From Lantana camara (taxonomy: Eukaryota; Streptophyta; Magnoliopsida; Lamiales; Verbenaceae): a stretch of DNA of 64,000 nucleotides. Under the pieces are notes generated by a model. That model did no database searches and had not been told where the DNA came from. It worked only from the letters and a program-made list of their open reading frames with translations. The stretch is from NCBI GenBank assembly GCA_037501455.1, contig CM074859.1:92400894-92464893 (forward strand), given 5' to 3'. Position numbers and translations under genes: made by a program. Positions 11,264 through 21,801 of the stretch are shown piece after piece. Within the stretch, counting starts at the first letter, position 1; the number at the start of each line of letters is the position of its first letter.

Positions 11264-12832
11264 GGCGGGACTAACCCTCAATTAATACCATCATGCATAA
11301 ACAATAAAACGAAAACATAATATACATTCACTTCATTAAATCAAGTTCATTTCCATCTCTTCAATACAAACCATCTTCCAAAAGTTTCATAAAGTTCAAT
11401 AACGATACATATACATAAGCATCAATAATGTTCATGAAAATGAGACCGACAAGTGCTAGACCCACAAAATAAAAGACTTGACTCGATCCCGCCTAGCATG
11501 CAACCTACAGACCTGAAAATATGAGGTGTCAGTCTATGAAAGACTGAGTGAGGGGTTTAAATAAATATTAGCGCATATATCATGCAAGTTATAGTCTCGG
11601 GTAAGGTTTTATAAAAGGAATATAAGTTCAATAATAAGATAGATCTCGCCCGAGACTACAACTATCCAATTTAATAATATCAATCAACCAATTCACTTTA
11701 ATTCAATCAGTGGCCCGGCGAGTGAGGGCAATTCTCAACCTTACACCAATAGTGAACATTACCATGATTAAGTTATAAACGGTAAAGTGATCATGCAATC
11801 AATTACAGTGCACAAGTAGCAATTTCAATCCCTTCTTCCTCCGGTGATGGTGGGATTGCAAGGCCCCACCACCCAATCACTATGTACGTTAGGATCATGA
11901 CTCCTACGTACGGGATTTCTTCATCCACCAAACCTCCTGGTGGATTCAGAGTTGATCCCAAAAGAGTGAGGATAGTGCAAGAGTTACCCGTCAGCCCTTG
12001 CTTTCCCGGTTGGCTCAATACACTACCCTCGGGCCCAAAGTGAACATGTTTTACTTGCCCAATCAATCAATCAATCAAGTAATCAATCCATTCCGTGAAA
12101 TTAGTTGAAAATCAATAAGGTTTGGAAAACTATAGATATATCGATATACATTTTGGCCGAAAAACATCACATAGGGTTGTATGGGTTCTATATATCTAAA
12201 ATTAAACCTCACCTGTTCCGAAAATACAACAAGGATACAATTATAAATCTTGCTCCTCATCAACGGGAAGAATATCTGTGTAAAAAGGGACAAGTGTTTG
12301 TGAGACACGACTCATATGAACCAATTACGACGCACGACAAAGTCATGGAATATCAATCATGCATGTACAATCAATAAACACCATAAACGTGTCTAATTAA
12401 TCAATAATACAAGTATATAACTCATATAAGTCACATACGGGAGCCAAGGAAGTGAAAGGAATGTAATAAAATAGGTTTTGGTGAAGTTTGGCAAAATTGG
12501 ACAATTTTAGGAAACGTACATGCTGAGGGAAAACTAGAATATCTTTAATTCTAGAAGTGGGAATTGAGTTCTGTTTATTGGGAATGAAACTAGACACAAA
12601 GACCTTTCCAATGATATATGGCTCATTTTCTAGTTCAAAGCGAGGAGAAAATGGCATAAGCTTGAAATTAAGCGACTGCAGTTTTGTCGGGAAAATGGCG
12701 ACACCTAAAAGAATTGATTATATCTCACAACATATAAATGATATTGAGGTAATTCGAATTGGAGGTTGTTTTAGACTTCAATATGTTTCCAACGGTTCAA
12801 AAATCAGGTCAATCGGAGTTCGTATGAAGGAG

Positions 12833-12913
12833 AAACGCCCGTTTGAAAAAATAGCCTGAAAGCAGAAACGGGCGTGTGTAAACCTCCTGTAACAGTGCCA
12901 AACGGGCGTTTGG
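12833..12913. repeat. GC-rich palindromes in B LTR
   Basis: AAACGCCCGTTT (12833-12844), the half-site AAACGGGCGTGTG (near 12867-12879) and CCAAACGGGCGTTTGG (12898-12913) share the core AAACGSCCGTTT; a decayed copy lies near 12950. The cluster lies about 0.95-1.05 kb from the LTR start. This is the B-family version of the palindrome clusters found in the other LTRs. Confidence 0.75.
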
Positions 12914-13443
12914 TGCATGAACTAGAAAGCCACACGGACGTTTGGGAGTGTTCTGTCCGAAAAAACAGGGGAAAAACAGTGCAAGGCTCGGAAATGGCTC
13001 CGAAAACATCCCAACACCAAATCAAGTCAAGAAATCAACTCAAAACTAGCACCTAACATGCATATAACTCATATACATCATTTAAGCCACATTTAATCCA
13101 AGGAAACATGTTTAGATCCTCCACAATTCATCAAGCAAACCCCATATTTCTCATGATTTCCAACCTTCAACTTATCAAGAATTCATCAAGTTTTCAAGCC
13201 TAATACTCATGATCATGCTTCTAATCACTTATAAACAAGAAAACATCACATAATCAACAATCCCTAATTCATATAAACTCAAGGGATTCATCACATACTC
13301 ATATATATACTTTGAAGTGGAAAATAGAATGGATGAAATGAGGATATGATGATGATGCTTGAACTTGTACACTTTCTCCTTGAATTCTAGCTTGAAAATT
13401 ATGAAATCTCCTCCTTCTCTTCCTTTGGTGTTTTGATCGTGTA

Positions 13444-13446
<3 letters not shown>

Positions 13447-13483
<37 letters not shown>
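13447..13483. repeat. (GT)n microsatellite
   Basis: An uninterrupted GT run of about 18 units inside the B LTR. Confidence 0.95.
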
Positions 13484-13487
<4 letters not shown>

Positions 13488-13880
13488 TTTTGATGAAATG
13501 AAATGAGATGTAATTGGGAGAGATAAATGTAATATGATATATTATGTATGTAATGTATAGATATATACAAAAGTCTTCCACTAACTCCTATGACTCACCA
13601 TAATTTGCATACAAGTCCCTAAGTTATTGAATGCAAGCTAACAAGTTTAGTTCCATGGAAAATGATCATTTAACTCCAATTCGTGTTTTGCAATTAAGTC
13701 ATCAAGTTTATGAAATGGCCAAATATGGTCACATAATATCAATTAAACACGTAATCAATTAATTCACCTAAATTCCACATTAAGGATAATTCAGAGAATT
13801 ACGTATGAATATATTACATATAATGTTATGAAATTTAATATAATGTCACTTAATATATGAATAAAAATCGGGGCGTTACA

Positions 13881-13917
13881 ATTCTTCCCCCCTTAAAAGG
13901 ACCTGGTCCCCAGGTCC
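13881..13917 (-). promoter_or_regulatory. B polypurine tract and adjacent hairpin
   Basis: On the minus strand the hairpin GGACCTGG-GGA-CCAGGTCC (13917-13899, 8-bp perfect stem) is followed by TTTTAAGGGGGGAAGAAT and then the LTR start. The purine run primes plus-strand DNA in LTR elements and locates the 3' LTR border. The same hairpin-plus-purine layout occurs in A1, K3 and E5. Confidence 0.8.
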
Positions 13918-15493
13918 ACTGTCGAGTTTTCAAAATGATGCACAAGCAATAAGAGAGCCCCGTCTCTTAAACAAGAAATGAAAGAACCCCGTCTTTCAAC
14001 AAGAAATGAGAGAACCCCATTTCTTAACAAGAAATGAGAGAACCCCGTCTCTCAAACACTCACACGAAAGTAATTCAAGGGAACAGATTGTAGAAACATT
14101 CACATAAATGTCACATAGGGCAAGTAGAATCACGTTAATTACACAAATAACATATATATACCACCAAATTGCAACTAACAAGAAATTAAATACGAGAACA
14201 ATAAAATTCATGATGCACGTGGTATGCATGATTAAATGTACCATTCACTGTTGTTCGGGAATCTTCCACGATAGTGACTCGTTTCACCCCCTTGATTTGA
14301 TGTTGAAGATTCCTCTTCCCAAAGTGTCGGACATTACAATCCTCTATATCCAATATTTAAATGGCAATGCAGTCCTACTTCCACGATCTATCTTCTAAAC
14401 ACACTATCATGCCCTAGAAGGTCCGAGGTGGATATAGATATCTTAATGGTTACTCAGCCTTCAACCCGTGATCAAATCCTTTACCTTATCTAACACCAAT
14501 GTCCGGAAATTTAATTCTTAAATGTGTGATTTTCTCCCTAAATCCTACACTTCTGACCCTCAACTGAACGGACTCTCACTTTCACTAAGATGATCCGATC
14601 AAGTTTTCTCCCCCAATTTTCTCAAAATTTTCTCATCCTAAACTTAAAGATCCTAAATTGTTAGATTCTTCTAATTCCTTTCCTTTTTCCACTTCCGAGA
14701 AATCCCGTTGTTGGTGCCTCCCGCAATTTTGTTACTTTTATTGAAAGCAATCCATTTGAGTCAATCCATAAATTTGAAGTCTTTTCCCGGTCGACTCTCC
14801 CCCTTAAGAATGCCTATTCTTATCCGTTAGCTCATAACATCACTTCTTACTTTAGAGAGACTCTTCTTCTTCAACTCAGCTTCCTTGATATAGACGGTTC
14901 CAACCTCACCACTTGTTCGGAAATTTTATCTCGCCCTTATCTTTGAGGCGATTGGTAGGAGTAATGACACACTTCTTCCCTTCTAACTCCTGACTACTTT
15001 TCTCAACCTCTCAATGACTCTTTCCTTTTTAAACCCACACTTTGCCACCCAATTATTTCTTCACTTGTTTCAAGCCAGACCCGATCGGAGTAACACTCGA
15101 TAAATTAAGTGGAGAAAATTCCCTATCAAGTAAACACTGAACAATGCATGTTGGATTAAGATGTTAATGTATGTAGCACTTTTTAAACAATTAAGGATAC
15201 GACATGTTGGAGAAATTATGTCAATTAAAGATGCACACACGTATAAATAGAAGATATTAGCTAATTGAATGCGATGTATAATGCACGTGCTTATGGATGC
15301 TTTGAACCTGTCACCATGGTAGTGATAGCCTTAACCCGATATTTGTTCCTTGTTTGTTGAATCATAAACTTGTCCCGAATGGTTGATCATTTCTTGTTTT
15401 CCCCACGGTCTTCTAATTCTTCAAAATTCTCTATCATCAACCCATCCATTTCCATCGCCCGGGATTGAAATTTCTTGAACCCGATTCTTTACC
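13918..15493 (-). other. B interior, no recognisable pol or gag
   Basis: About 1.6 kb between polypurine tract and LTR remnant. At 13944-14057 there are four imperfect copies of a unit of about 28 bases with the core GAGAGAACCCCGTCTCT, each copy itself a small inverted repeat. The remainder is CT-rich with no ORF I can assign. It is probably a heavily decayed or rearranged pol-derived region. Confidence 0.45.
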
Positions 15494-15585
15494 ATTCAGA
15501 GAATTACGTATGAATATATTACATATAATGTTATGAAATTTAATATAATGTCACTTAATATATGAATGAAAATCGGGTCGTTATA
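15494..15585 (-). repeat. 92-base remnant of B 5' LTR
   Basis: Matches 13789-13880 almost base for base. The final TTACA of the LTR end is changed to TTATA. It defines the other end of element B, directly beside the target duplication GAGTT. Confidence 0.88.
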
Positions 15586-16813
15586 GAGTTCATGAACCGG
15601 GACGTGGTTTTTGCATTCTAAAATATTTTTACCTGTGATAATACATATAAAGAAAGAAATTTAAGGCCAAAGGCCAAAATCAACCAATTTTAGAATTTAC
15701 AAGTCCACTACCGTTTTACAAACCATAAGCAGAAGCAAAACACACTAACTCGGCGAGTACGAGTTCTCCCAACCAATCTACTTCATATCATAAGCAAAAA
15801 TGCAAAGGCAAAGAAAGTGCATAAATCAATCCAACCTTCTCTGGTTGGGGACGAGGATGCGCATCCTCAACCCCGGCTCTCGACAAAATAACTGAGTCGG
15901 GGGATCCACCCGCTCCTTTGACGGGGTTACCGTCGGCACAAGAAGACCCGCCTTTCCCTCGGCCAAACCGAATGCGAGGATTCAAAAGACTTCTAAAACA
16001 CCTCCTCGTCACCCACGGAACGAACCTAAATACAAAACAAAGAGCAAAAGAAAACCTTAGACTCAAAATGTACTAATTAGACGCTCGGCAAATGCATATG
16101 GATGAAAATGATGCACAAAAAATACAACGGGATATCAACTATGACATAATAGTTCATATTGAATCATATTAAATCATAACTCATATATTTCAAGTTAAAC
16201 GAATCCCTAAAATTCATACAACTGGCATAACACATCATATAACATGTATACAATTCATACATATCATAAAAGGAGAAACTAGATATCACACGAATCAAAT
16301 AAACAAAGCATTCTTGCATGCATGCACATACGAAAGCATATAAAGCAAGTTAGGTCATATATAGCACGTAAGAGCATCGAATTCTTATCAAATAAATCCA
16401 TAACGTGAGCATAATGATCATAATATAGCATATGATAACATATTATATGCATTCATGAGTTTAAATCACTTAAGAGATGCAACGCGTGCAAGAAAGCGTC
16501 ATACGTAACATTTAAACGTTCATGCAAATATGTCACGTTTTCACTTATTAAACAAAGCAATAAAATCAAAAAATTAAAGAAACATATTATATACTAACAT
16601 ATCAACATATTGGGATCATAATTGGGATGGGAGAAAACCATTAAAACCATAAACGAAGCAAGAAACGAATGACAAAACGAAACCGGGCAACACACAAAGT
16701 ATACTACACGTACACAACAAAAAGGGAGGGGGGTAATGGGGATTACCGATCCTTAGTTCAAAAGGGGTAACCACCATTAACAGAGGTAGTATCTAAAAGC
16801 TTCGCGCAGCCAT

Positions 16814-16875
16814 GGAGGTAACGGGCGTTACCTCCACAAGGCCTCCACAGGGTAACGCACGTTAACGGGCGCAGG
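16814..16875. repeat. GC-rich palindromes in shared family A LTR
   Basis: A perfect 10-bp stem GGAGGTAACG / CGTTACCTCC with a 2-base loop (16814-16835) is followed by GGTAACGCACGTTAACGGGCG (about 16850-16870), a slightly decayed form of the 16-bp palindrome in the A1 5' LTR. The cluster lies about 1.23-1.29 kb from the LTR start. Confidence 0.8.
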
Positions 16876-18104
16876 AGCTTCATCTCCCTCAAGCTTCGAG
16901 TTCTATTTCTTCCTCATTCCATGGCAGCAGCAGCAGGGCAACATATAGCAGAAAGATCAGCAGTAAAAGGGCAGCAAAACAATAACATAACTCAACAAGA
17001 ACACCCCACAATCATAATACAAACACACGACAAGAAGAAAGGAGCAAATTTCAGTCATAAAGCTTCAAAAAACTTAAAGTTCTTCAATGGTGGATCGAAA
17101 AACTCAACATGTAATTCAAATTCAAGTTCAAGAGTACATAAAGGAAACTAGAGTGGTCATATTTCATCAATCTTCAAGAAATCAGAAATTATAGCCATGA
17201 ATTCAAGAGATGGAATCAAGACCTAACTATTCATGTAGCAACCTCAAACATGCTCAAATGATCATTAAATTCAACAAATATGGACTTAAAAGAAAGAGGA
17301 GAAGATGGAAATTAAAATTCTGAACTTAACTTTCGAATTTGATGTGAATCGGAGGTCGAACGAGCAAGAAATCTCACTTTGTGAATAGTGACTGGAGTCC
17401 CCTTTTCCTTTCTCTTCCTTGGTCTCGGTTGCTGCTCCTTTTTCTCTTTCTCCTGAGGTTGAAATTAAATGAGGGCATGAGGGAGAGATAGGGGTTTGAA
17501 TAAGGGCCACATGGGTTCAAAACGGGTCGATTTGGTTAAGAAACGGGTCGAATATGAGCAAAACGGGTGAGGGTCGCAAATCTATCACACGGGTCGCATT
17601 TCGGGAAAAATACGAGGTATCAAACAGGCATAGAAAAATATGAGGCCAAATTATCTAGCTTCCATTCTTCGTTAAGAGTCTGGTGCCACTTTCGGAATTT
17701 GAATCTGAATTCCCGAGCTCAAGTTACGCCTTCCGGAACACATGGTGCGCTAAAACGAGTTAGGCCCTCAAATCCCTAACAAATAAAACGGTTCGATAAC
17801 CGTATCAAACGAATTCAAAATCATGCAATGAGTATAAAAACACATTCATGTTACATGTAATTCATGTATAACATGTAATCACAAAGGTCAAAAATGAAAA
17901 CGGACTCATACGGAATAAAAACGGGGCAAATAGAGCAAATACGTTCAAATATGCAAATATATACATGACAATTAATTCAATTAAATTCAAGAATAACATT
18001 TAAAAATTAAAATAAACATGTAATGAAATAAATAAATAATTTAAATACGAACGTATGACTCTTGAAATGACGTACCTGTACGGCCGAAAAATCGGGATGT
18101 TACA

Positions 18105-18140
18105 ACCTCTCCCCCTTCAAAAGGACCTGTCCTCAGGTCC
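18105..18140 (-). promoter_or_regulatory. A1 polypurine tract and adjacent hairpin
   Basis: On the minus strand GGACCTG-AGGA-CAGGTCC (18140-18123, 7-bp stem) leads into TTTTGAAGGGGGAGAGGT and then the LTR start TGTAACATCCCG. This marks the 3' LTR border of A1. Confidence 0.85.
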
Positions 18141-18378
18141 GAAGCAAGATCTTGAACGACTCTGGGACGAACTCCACTTCACGCTTCCATCGTGCTACTC
18201 TGATCGACCTTCTCTTCTAGGCCAAGAAGCTCTCCAAACCTTGTCGAACATCCTTGCTAAGAGAAAATAGGTTAACTCATTAAAACGAGCAACCCTTCGA
18301 ATCTCTTAGGATCTCCTTAACGTTAGCAAACTGGACGCGAAGTCCTTAACCGTCTACTCCCACTTCCAAATTAGAATT

Positions 18379-18666
18379 CTAAAGTAGTTGGAGAAGCTTT
18401 CCGGTACTTGATGTTTGGTCTTCTACCGATGGCACATTAGACATTGCTACATGAAGTTTGCAACATCTCTTCTTATGCCAATACACCATTACCGGATCTT
18501 CAAGTCCTCGAACCATGAGTGGGTTTAGTCTCGTAACCTTGCACTTCTTGAGTCCTAGGCTCCAACTCTCCGTTAGCCACGCACAACCAAAGTTTTCCTT
18601 AGCACCTCGATTGTAACGAAGTAGTTTTGAGCACCCTCGGGTGAGCAAAGCTAGTTCCGAAAGCAA
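18379..18666 (-). pseudogene. A1 RNase H relic
   Basis: An open frame of 95 codons whose middle (GLEDPVMVYWHKKRCCKLHVA) lines up with the RNase H segment [21 protein letters not shown] of K3. It aligns at DNA level with 60470-60660 of E5, which has an equally worn RNase H relic. No catalytic Asp or Glu pattern survives. A loose call, strengthened by the match between the two elements. Confidence 0.5.
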
Positions 18667-19480
18667 CTCTCTTCGAAATCCTTACCCACTCAAACCGTTC
18701 CTCTTCCATGTCCTTCATGTCACGGGATGGCCATCTATACAAAGACGAATCTCCTTTTGAATCTCGTTAGCACTAGAGACTTATTCTCTGAGGCAATTCT
18801 CGGTTTTTCTACTAGAACACGTAGTCTATTATACCCTTGTAGAAACCAAAACTGGAGCCACCCACAAAACCCTGAAGAAGAACGAACCACCAACTCCTCA
18901 AAACGGGCATAAGGGTACTCTCATCTTCCACGGTTAACCCGTGTAGCTCACGGTAGTTTATTTTATCTTAAAGTCCCGTCTTCTTCTTTAGATAGGGCAA
19001 GAGCATCCTACGAAGAAATACTCGAATTGATGAAACTACCTTCTAAGAGTTTATAGACCATGTCTTGAACTCCAACACCCACGCTAGGGCCATCCGGTAT
19101 GGAGTTTTTGAACAGAGTTCAATCCCAGGATAAAGATTACGACCGTCTCAATGTCCCTATCAAGTGAAAACAAATTCCAACCTTCAAGGAAACATCAAGA
19201 GAGACTTCTAAGATCTTCATCTCTTCAAGCTTGGCTTGACCCCTCGGTTAACCCTAAGGTGAGCCACAAAGCTTGTTGCACCGTCCCGGAATAACCAACC
19301 ACTTCTACGAAGGATACAAACAGGTTAGCCTTCGATCTAATACCCATGAATATCGTTAAGCCCCGAACGGACCTCCAAAAGCAACCCCCAACGCCTATGG
19401 CAGCACCGTGCCTTAACTAGGCGTCTTCAAGAAACCACCGGTAAGCTCGGCCCTCATAACTCAACAAGCATTCGAACACT

Positions 19481-20613
19481 CTACCTTACCAAACTCTCCC
19501 CAAGAAGAGAGTCAACGGAAAAAGAAAAAGAAAAGGAAACCACAAGCAAGCAACAAACAAGCAACATGCAAGTGACAAGCGAGCAACAAAAACAACGACG
19601 AAGGAAAAGTAACAAATAAGCGGGTTTCCCCAAATAAATAAAATGCATGTATGGAATGCCATGAATGTCTAGTGTACCTTTCACCATGGTGGTAGTATCG
19701 ATCTCGGCATGTAATTCTTCATCTTCACTTGCATCCACTTGAATTCGGCTCGAACTCTTGGAACCACGGCTCTTCCTCATAGGTTTCAGATCCTTATTTT
19801 TTGGACAAGTACTCGCCTTGTGACCTAACTCCCCACACTTGAAGCATGCACCTAGTTTCTTCCTACAAGCTACTTTGGTATGGTTCGGGCCTTGGCAATA
19901 GGAGCATTGAATTATCTCCATGCGTGAAGGCATTGAATCCACTTTCGGCAATTGAAGCTTTTTCTTCTTCTTGGTGTCGTTTACATCTTGGAATTCTTGA
20001 AATTTCCTTTGTTTTACGAGTCTTTTTCCGAACTCGAACTCGATCTTTGTCCTACATATGAAGTGTGAGATCCTATCCGTCGTCTATCCATCTTCATTTG
20101 AACCACCTTTCTAACTTCCTCGGACCATGCATGCACCCGTGAAGCTTGAAACACTTGGTGAATATTATCCCGACTCCCTTGTATATAGTTTTGGACTTTA
20201 GGGCAATCCTTGTCAGCTCCCGAACTCTCAAGTTCCAATATAAGATCATCCAACATCTTCAATTCTTGTTCGTGCTCCGAAAATTCTCGAAGTCTTTTAA
20301 CCATCACACTTGGAGGAATGTATTTATAACAAAATTCTCGAATGAATTTCTCCCATATAAATTCTTCTCTGGATTCTTCCAATTTTGTTACCATTTCTTT
20401 AAGCCACCTTGAGGCTTGGCCTCGAAGTAAACGAGAAGCACAAATCATCTTCTCTTGTGACGTCCCCGAAAGTATTTCCCAAATCCAAGTAATCTCGAAA
20501 ATCCATTCCTCGGCCTCGACATCGTTACCTCCAAGCCACTTCGGTGGATCAAACTCTTTAAACTTCTTGTAGACCGATGTTAGTCGTTTCTCGTATCCGT
20601 CTTTTGATGGCAT
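19481..20613 (-). pseudogene. A1 gag with two zinc knuckles (frameshifted)
   Basis: The start is taken at 20613 (MPSKDGYEKRL). The capsid-like region contains EFDPPKWLGGNDVEAEEW, LLRGQASRWLKEMVTKLEES and FIREFCYKYIPPSVMVKRLRE. After a frame change between about 20014 and 19951 come two CCHC knuckles that bind RNA, CSYCQGPNHTKVAC and CFKCGELGHKASTC. The ORF then ends in a short unusual tail (GTLDIHG ... GKPAYLL) where a protease would be expected. E5 has the equivalent tail (GKPTCLL). The gag type is retrotransposon gag of the Tekay/Del kind; it is more like E5 than K3. Confidence 0.85.
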
Positions 20614-20826
20614 ATGTTGATGTTGACCGCCATCCTGAAATAAGAAAATTTATTCCAAAATATCGATGCGTGCGGGGTTTAGTGCATGTTCATGTGAACT
20701 ATTAACATAAATAATGCAAATAATTCACATAAATGATGAAAGTGAATGCAAACAAACACATAATCCTAAGCCGAACGACCAAGACAGACCCGACACGACG
20801 CTAGAGCTCCGATTTTGAAACCAGGA

Positions 20827-20838
20827 GATCTGATACCA
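20827..20838 (-). promoter_or_regulatory. A1 primer binding site
   Basis: The minus strand reads TGGTATCAGATC, the initiator-Met primer site with one change, eight bases from the LTR border at 20847. Confidence 0.8.
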
Positions 20839-20846
20839 CTTTAGGA

Positions 20847-21755
20847 TGTAGCACCCCGGAGCTAAGGGCACCACATCCTCCGCACCAAAGCCCGACATAT
20901 GTAACGAAATGGGAACTCTGCACACGTATCAAAATACGGCGAACGGGAGACAAACAAAATCTCTCCTATGCTAGGCGGTCTAGACCCTAATACAGAGTGC
21001 GCAATAAAAGCAAATAACGAATGTGAAAGCACCAGGATACAAAATACAAACATACATACTCGAAAAATAAATAGGATATATAAAATATGGTGAGTCAAGT
21101 TATACAAACACTTACAAGTTCGAATTAAAAACATAACTTATATAAATATCCTCGAATTCAATTTATATTAGTATATATATAATTCCTAAAAGCTTTAAAG
21201 TGCAAAATAACTAAGTGAAATGCATGAGACTCGCTACAAACTCCAAGACTCAAAAGAGAACCACCGCCTAGCACAAACTCTCCAAATGGGTACCTGCAAC
21301 TCAAAGAACAAAAGGAGAAAAGAAAACAACGAGGAAGGGTCAGTCCTAAAGAATGATGAGGGGGCTAGCACACGCACACGTACTGAGTCGGAGAATCCCG
21401 CTCGCTCCTTCGACGGGGTTACCGTCGGCACAAGAAGACCCGCCTTTCCCTCGACCTCCCGAGGTTGGGCTAAGTCTCCCTTTTGTGGAGTTGTGTTGAT
21501 GAGAGAGCTTGACAACCCCATGGCCGACCTGAGATCACATACTACTTCTCCGAGGCCCATTGCATAACTTAAAAGGCAAAATTTTCATACAACTTATCTT
21601 TCAAGAGGCAAATCTCTCTTACACACACACACACACTCTAATCAAAGATTTTCAAAGTAAACGAAGATAGAGCTTATATACGTATAAAAACATTTTTCAA
21701 GATCATATTACAAACAGGACAAATCCCACAAAATACGTATCAAACACGTATCTAT

Positions 21756-21801
<46 letters not shown>

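Larger units (their letters stand above)
10114..13880 (-). repeat. B 3' LTR (contains a MITE)
   Basis: It runs from TGTAGCACCC (plus-strand left end) to GGGGCGTTACA (right end); on its own strand it begins TGTAACGCCCCG. About 2.75 kb after removing the MITE at 10248-11263. It contains the hairpin with AGTC/GACT arms near 11528-11550, the GCTAGGCGGG block (10237-10246 and 11264 onwards), a palindrome pair near 12833-12913 and a GT microsatellite at 13447-13483. It is the same family as D (52821-55249), as shown by a long similar stretch at 12440-12660 versus 54594-54815. No coding sequence. Confidence 0.85.
10114..15585 (-). mobile_element. B: Tekay-like LTR element, internally deleted, inserted in family A LTR
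   Basis: The insertion is flanked by GAGTT at 10109-10113 and 15586-15590, a 5-bp target duplication. Joining the flanks reproduces the order seen in the related E5 LTR near 58160. It consists of a full 3' LTR (10114-13880), polypurine tract, an interior of about 1.6 kb without recognised pol, and a 92-base remnant of the 5' LTR (15494-15585). The remnant matches 13789-13880 with only a few differences. The rest of the 5' LTR, the primer site and gag are deleted. Confidence 0.88.
9591..18104 (-). repeat. Family A LTR shared by A1 and A2, interrupted by element B
   Basis: The LTR occupies 9591-10113 and continues at 15586/15591-18104 after element B. At its low end it is followed by a primer site and gag (A2), so it acts as a 5' LTR. 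At its high end it is preceded by a polypurine tract (A1), so it is also a 3' LTR. It aligns along its length with 20847-24018, but about 55 bases are missing next to the primer site. By eye it differs from that copy at roughly one base in ten in the best compared stretch, so it is old. The LTR start on the minus strand reads TGTAACATCCCG and soon GGCCGTACAGGTACGT. No gene. Confidence 0.88.
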
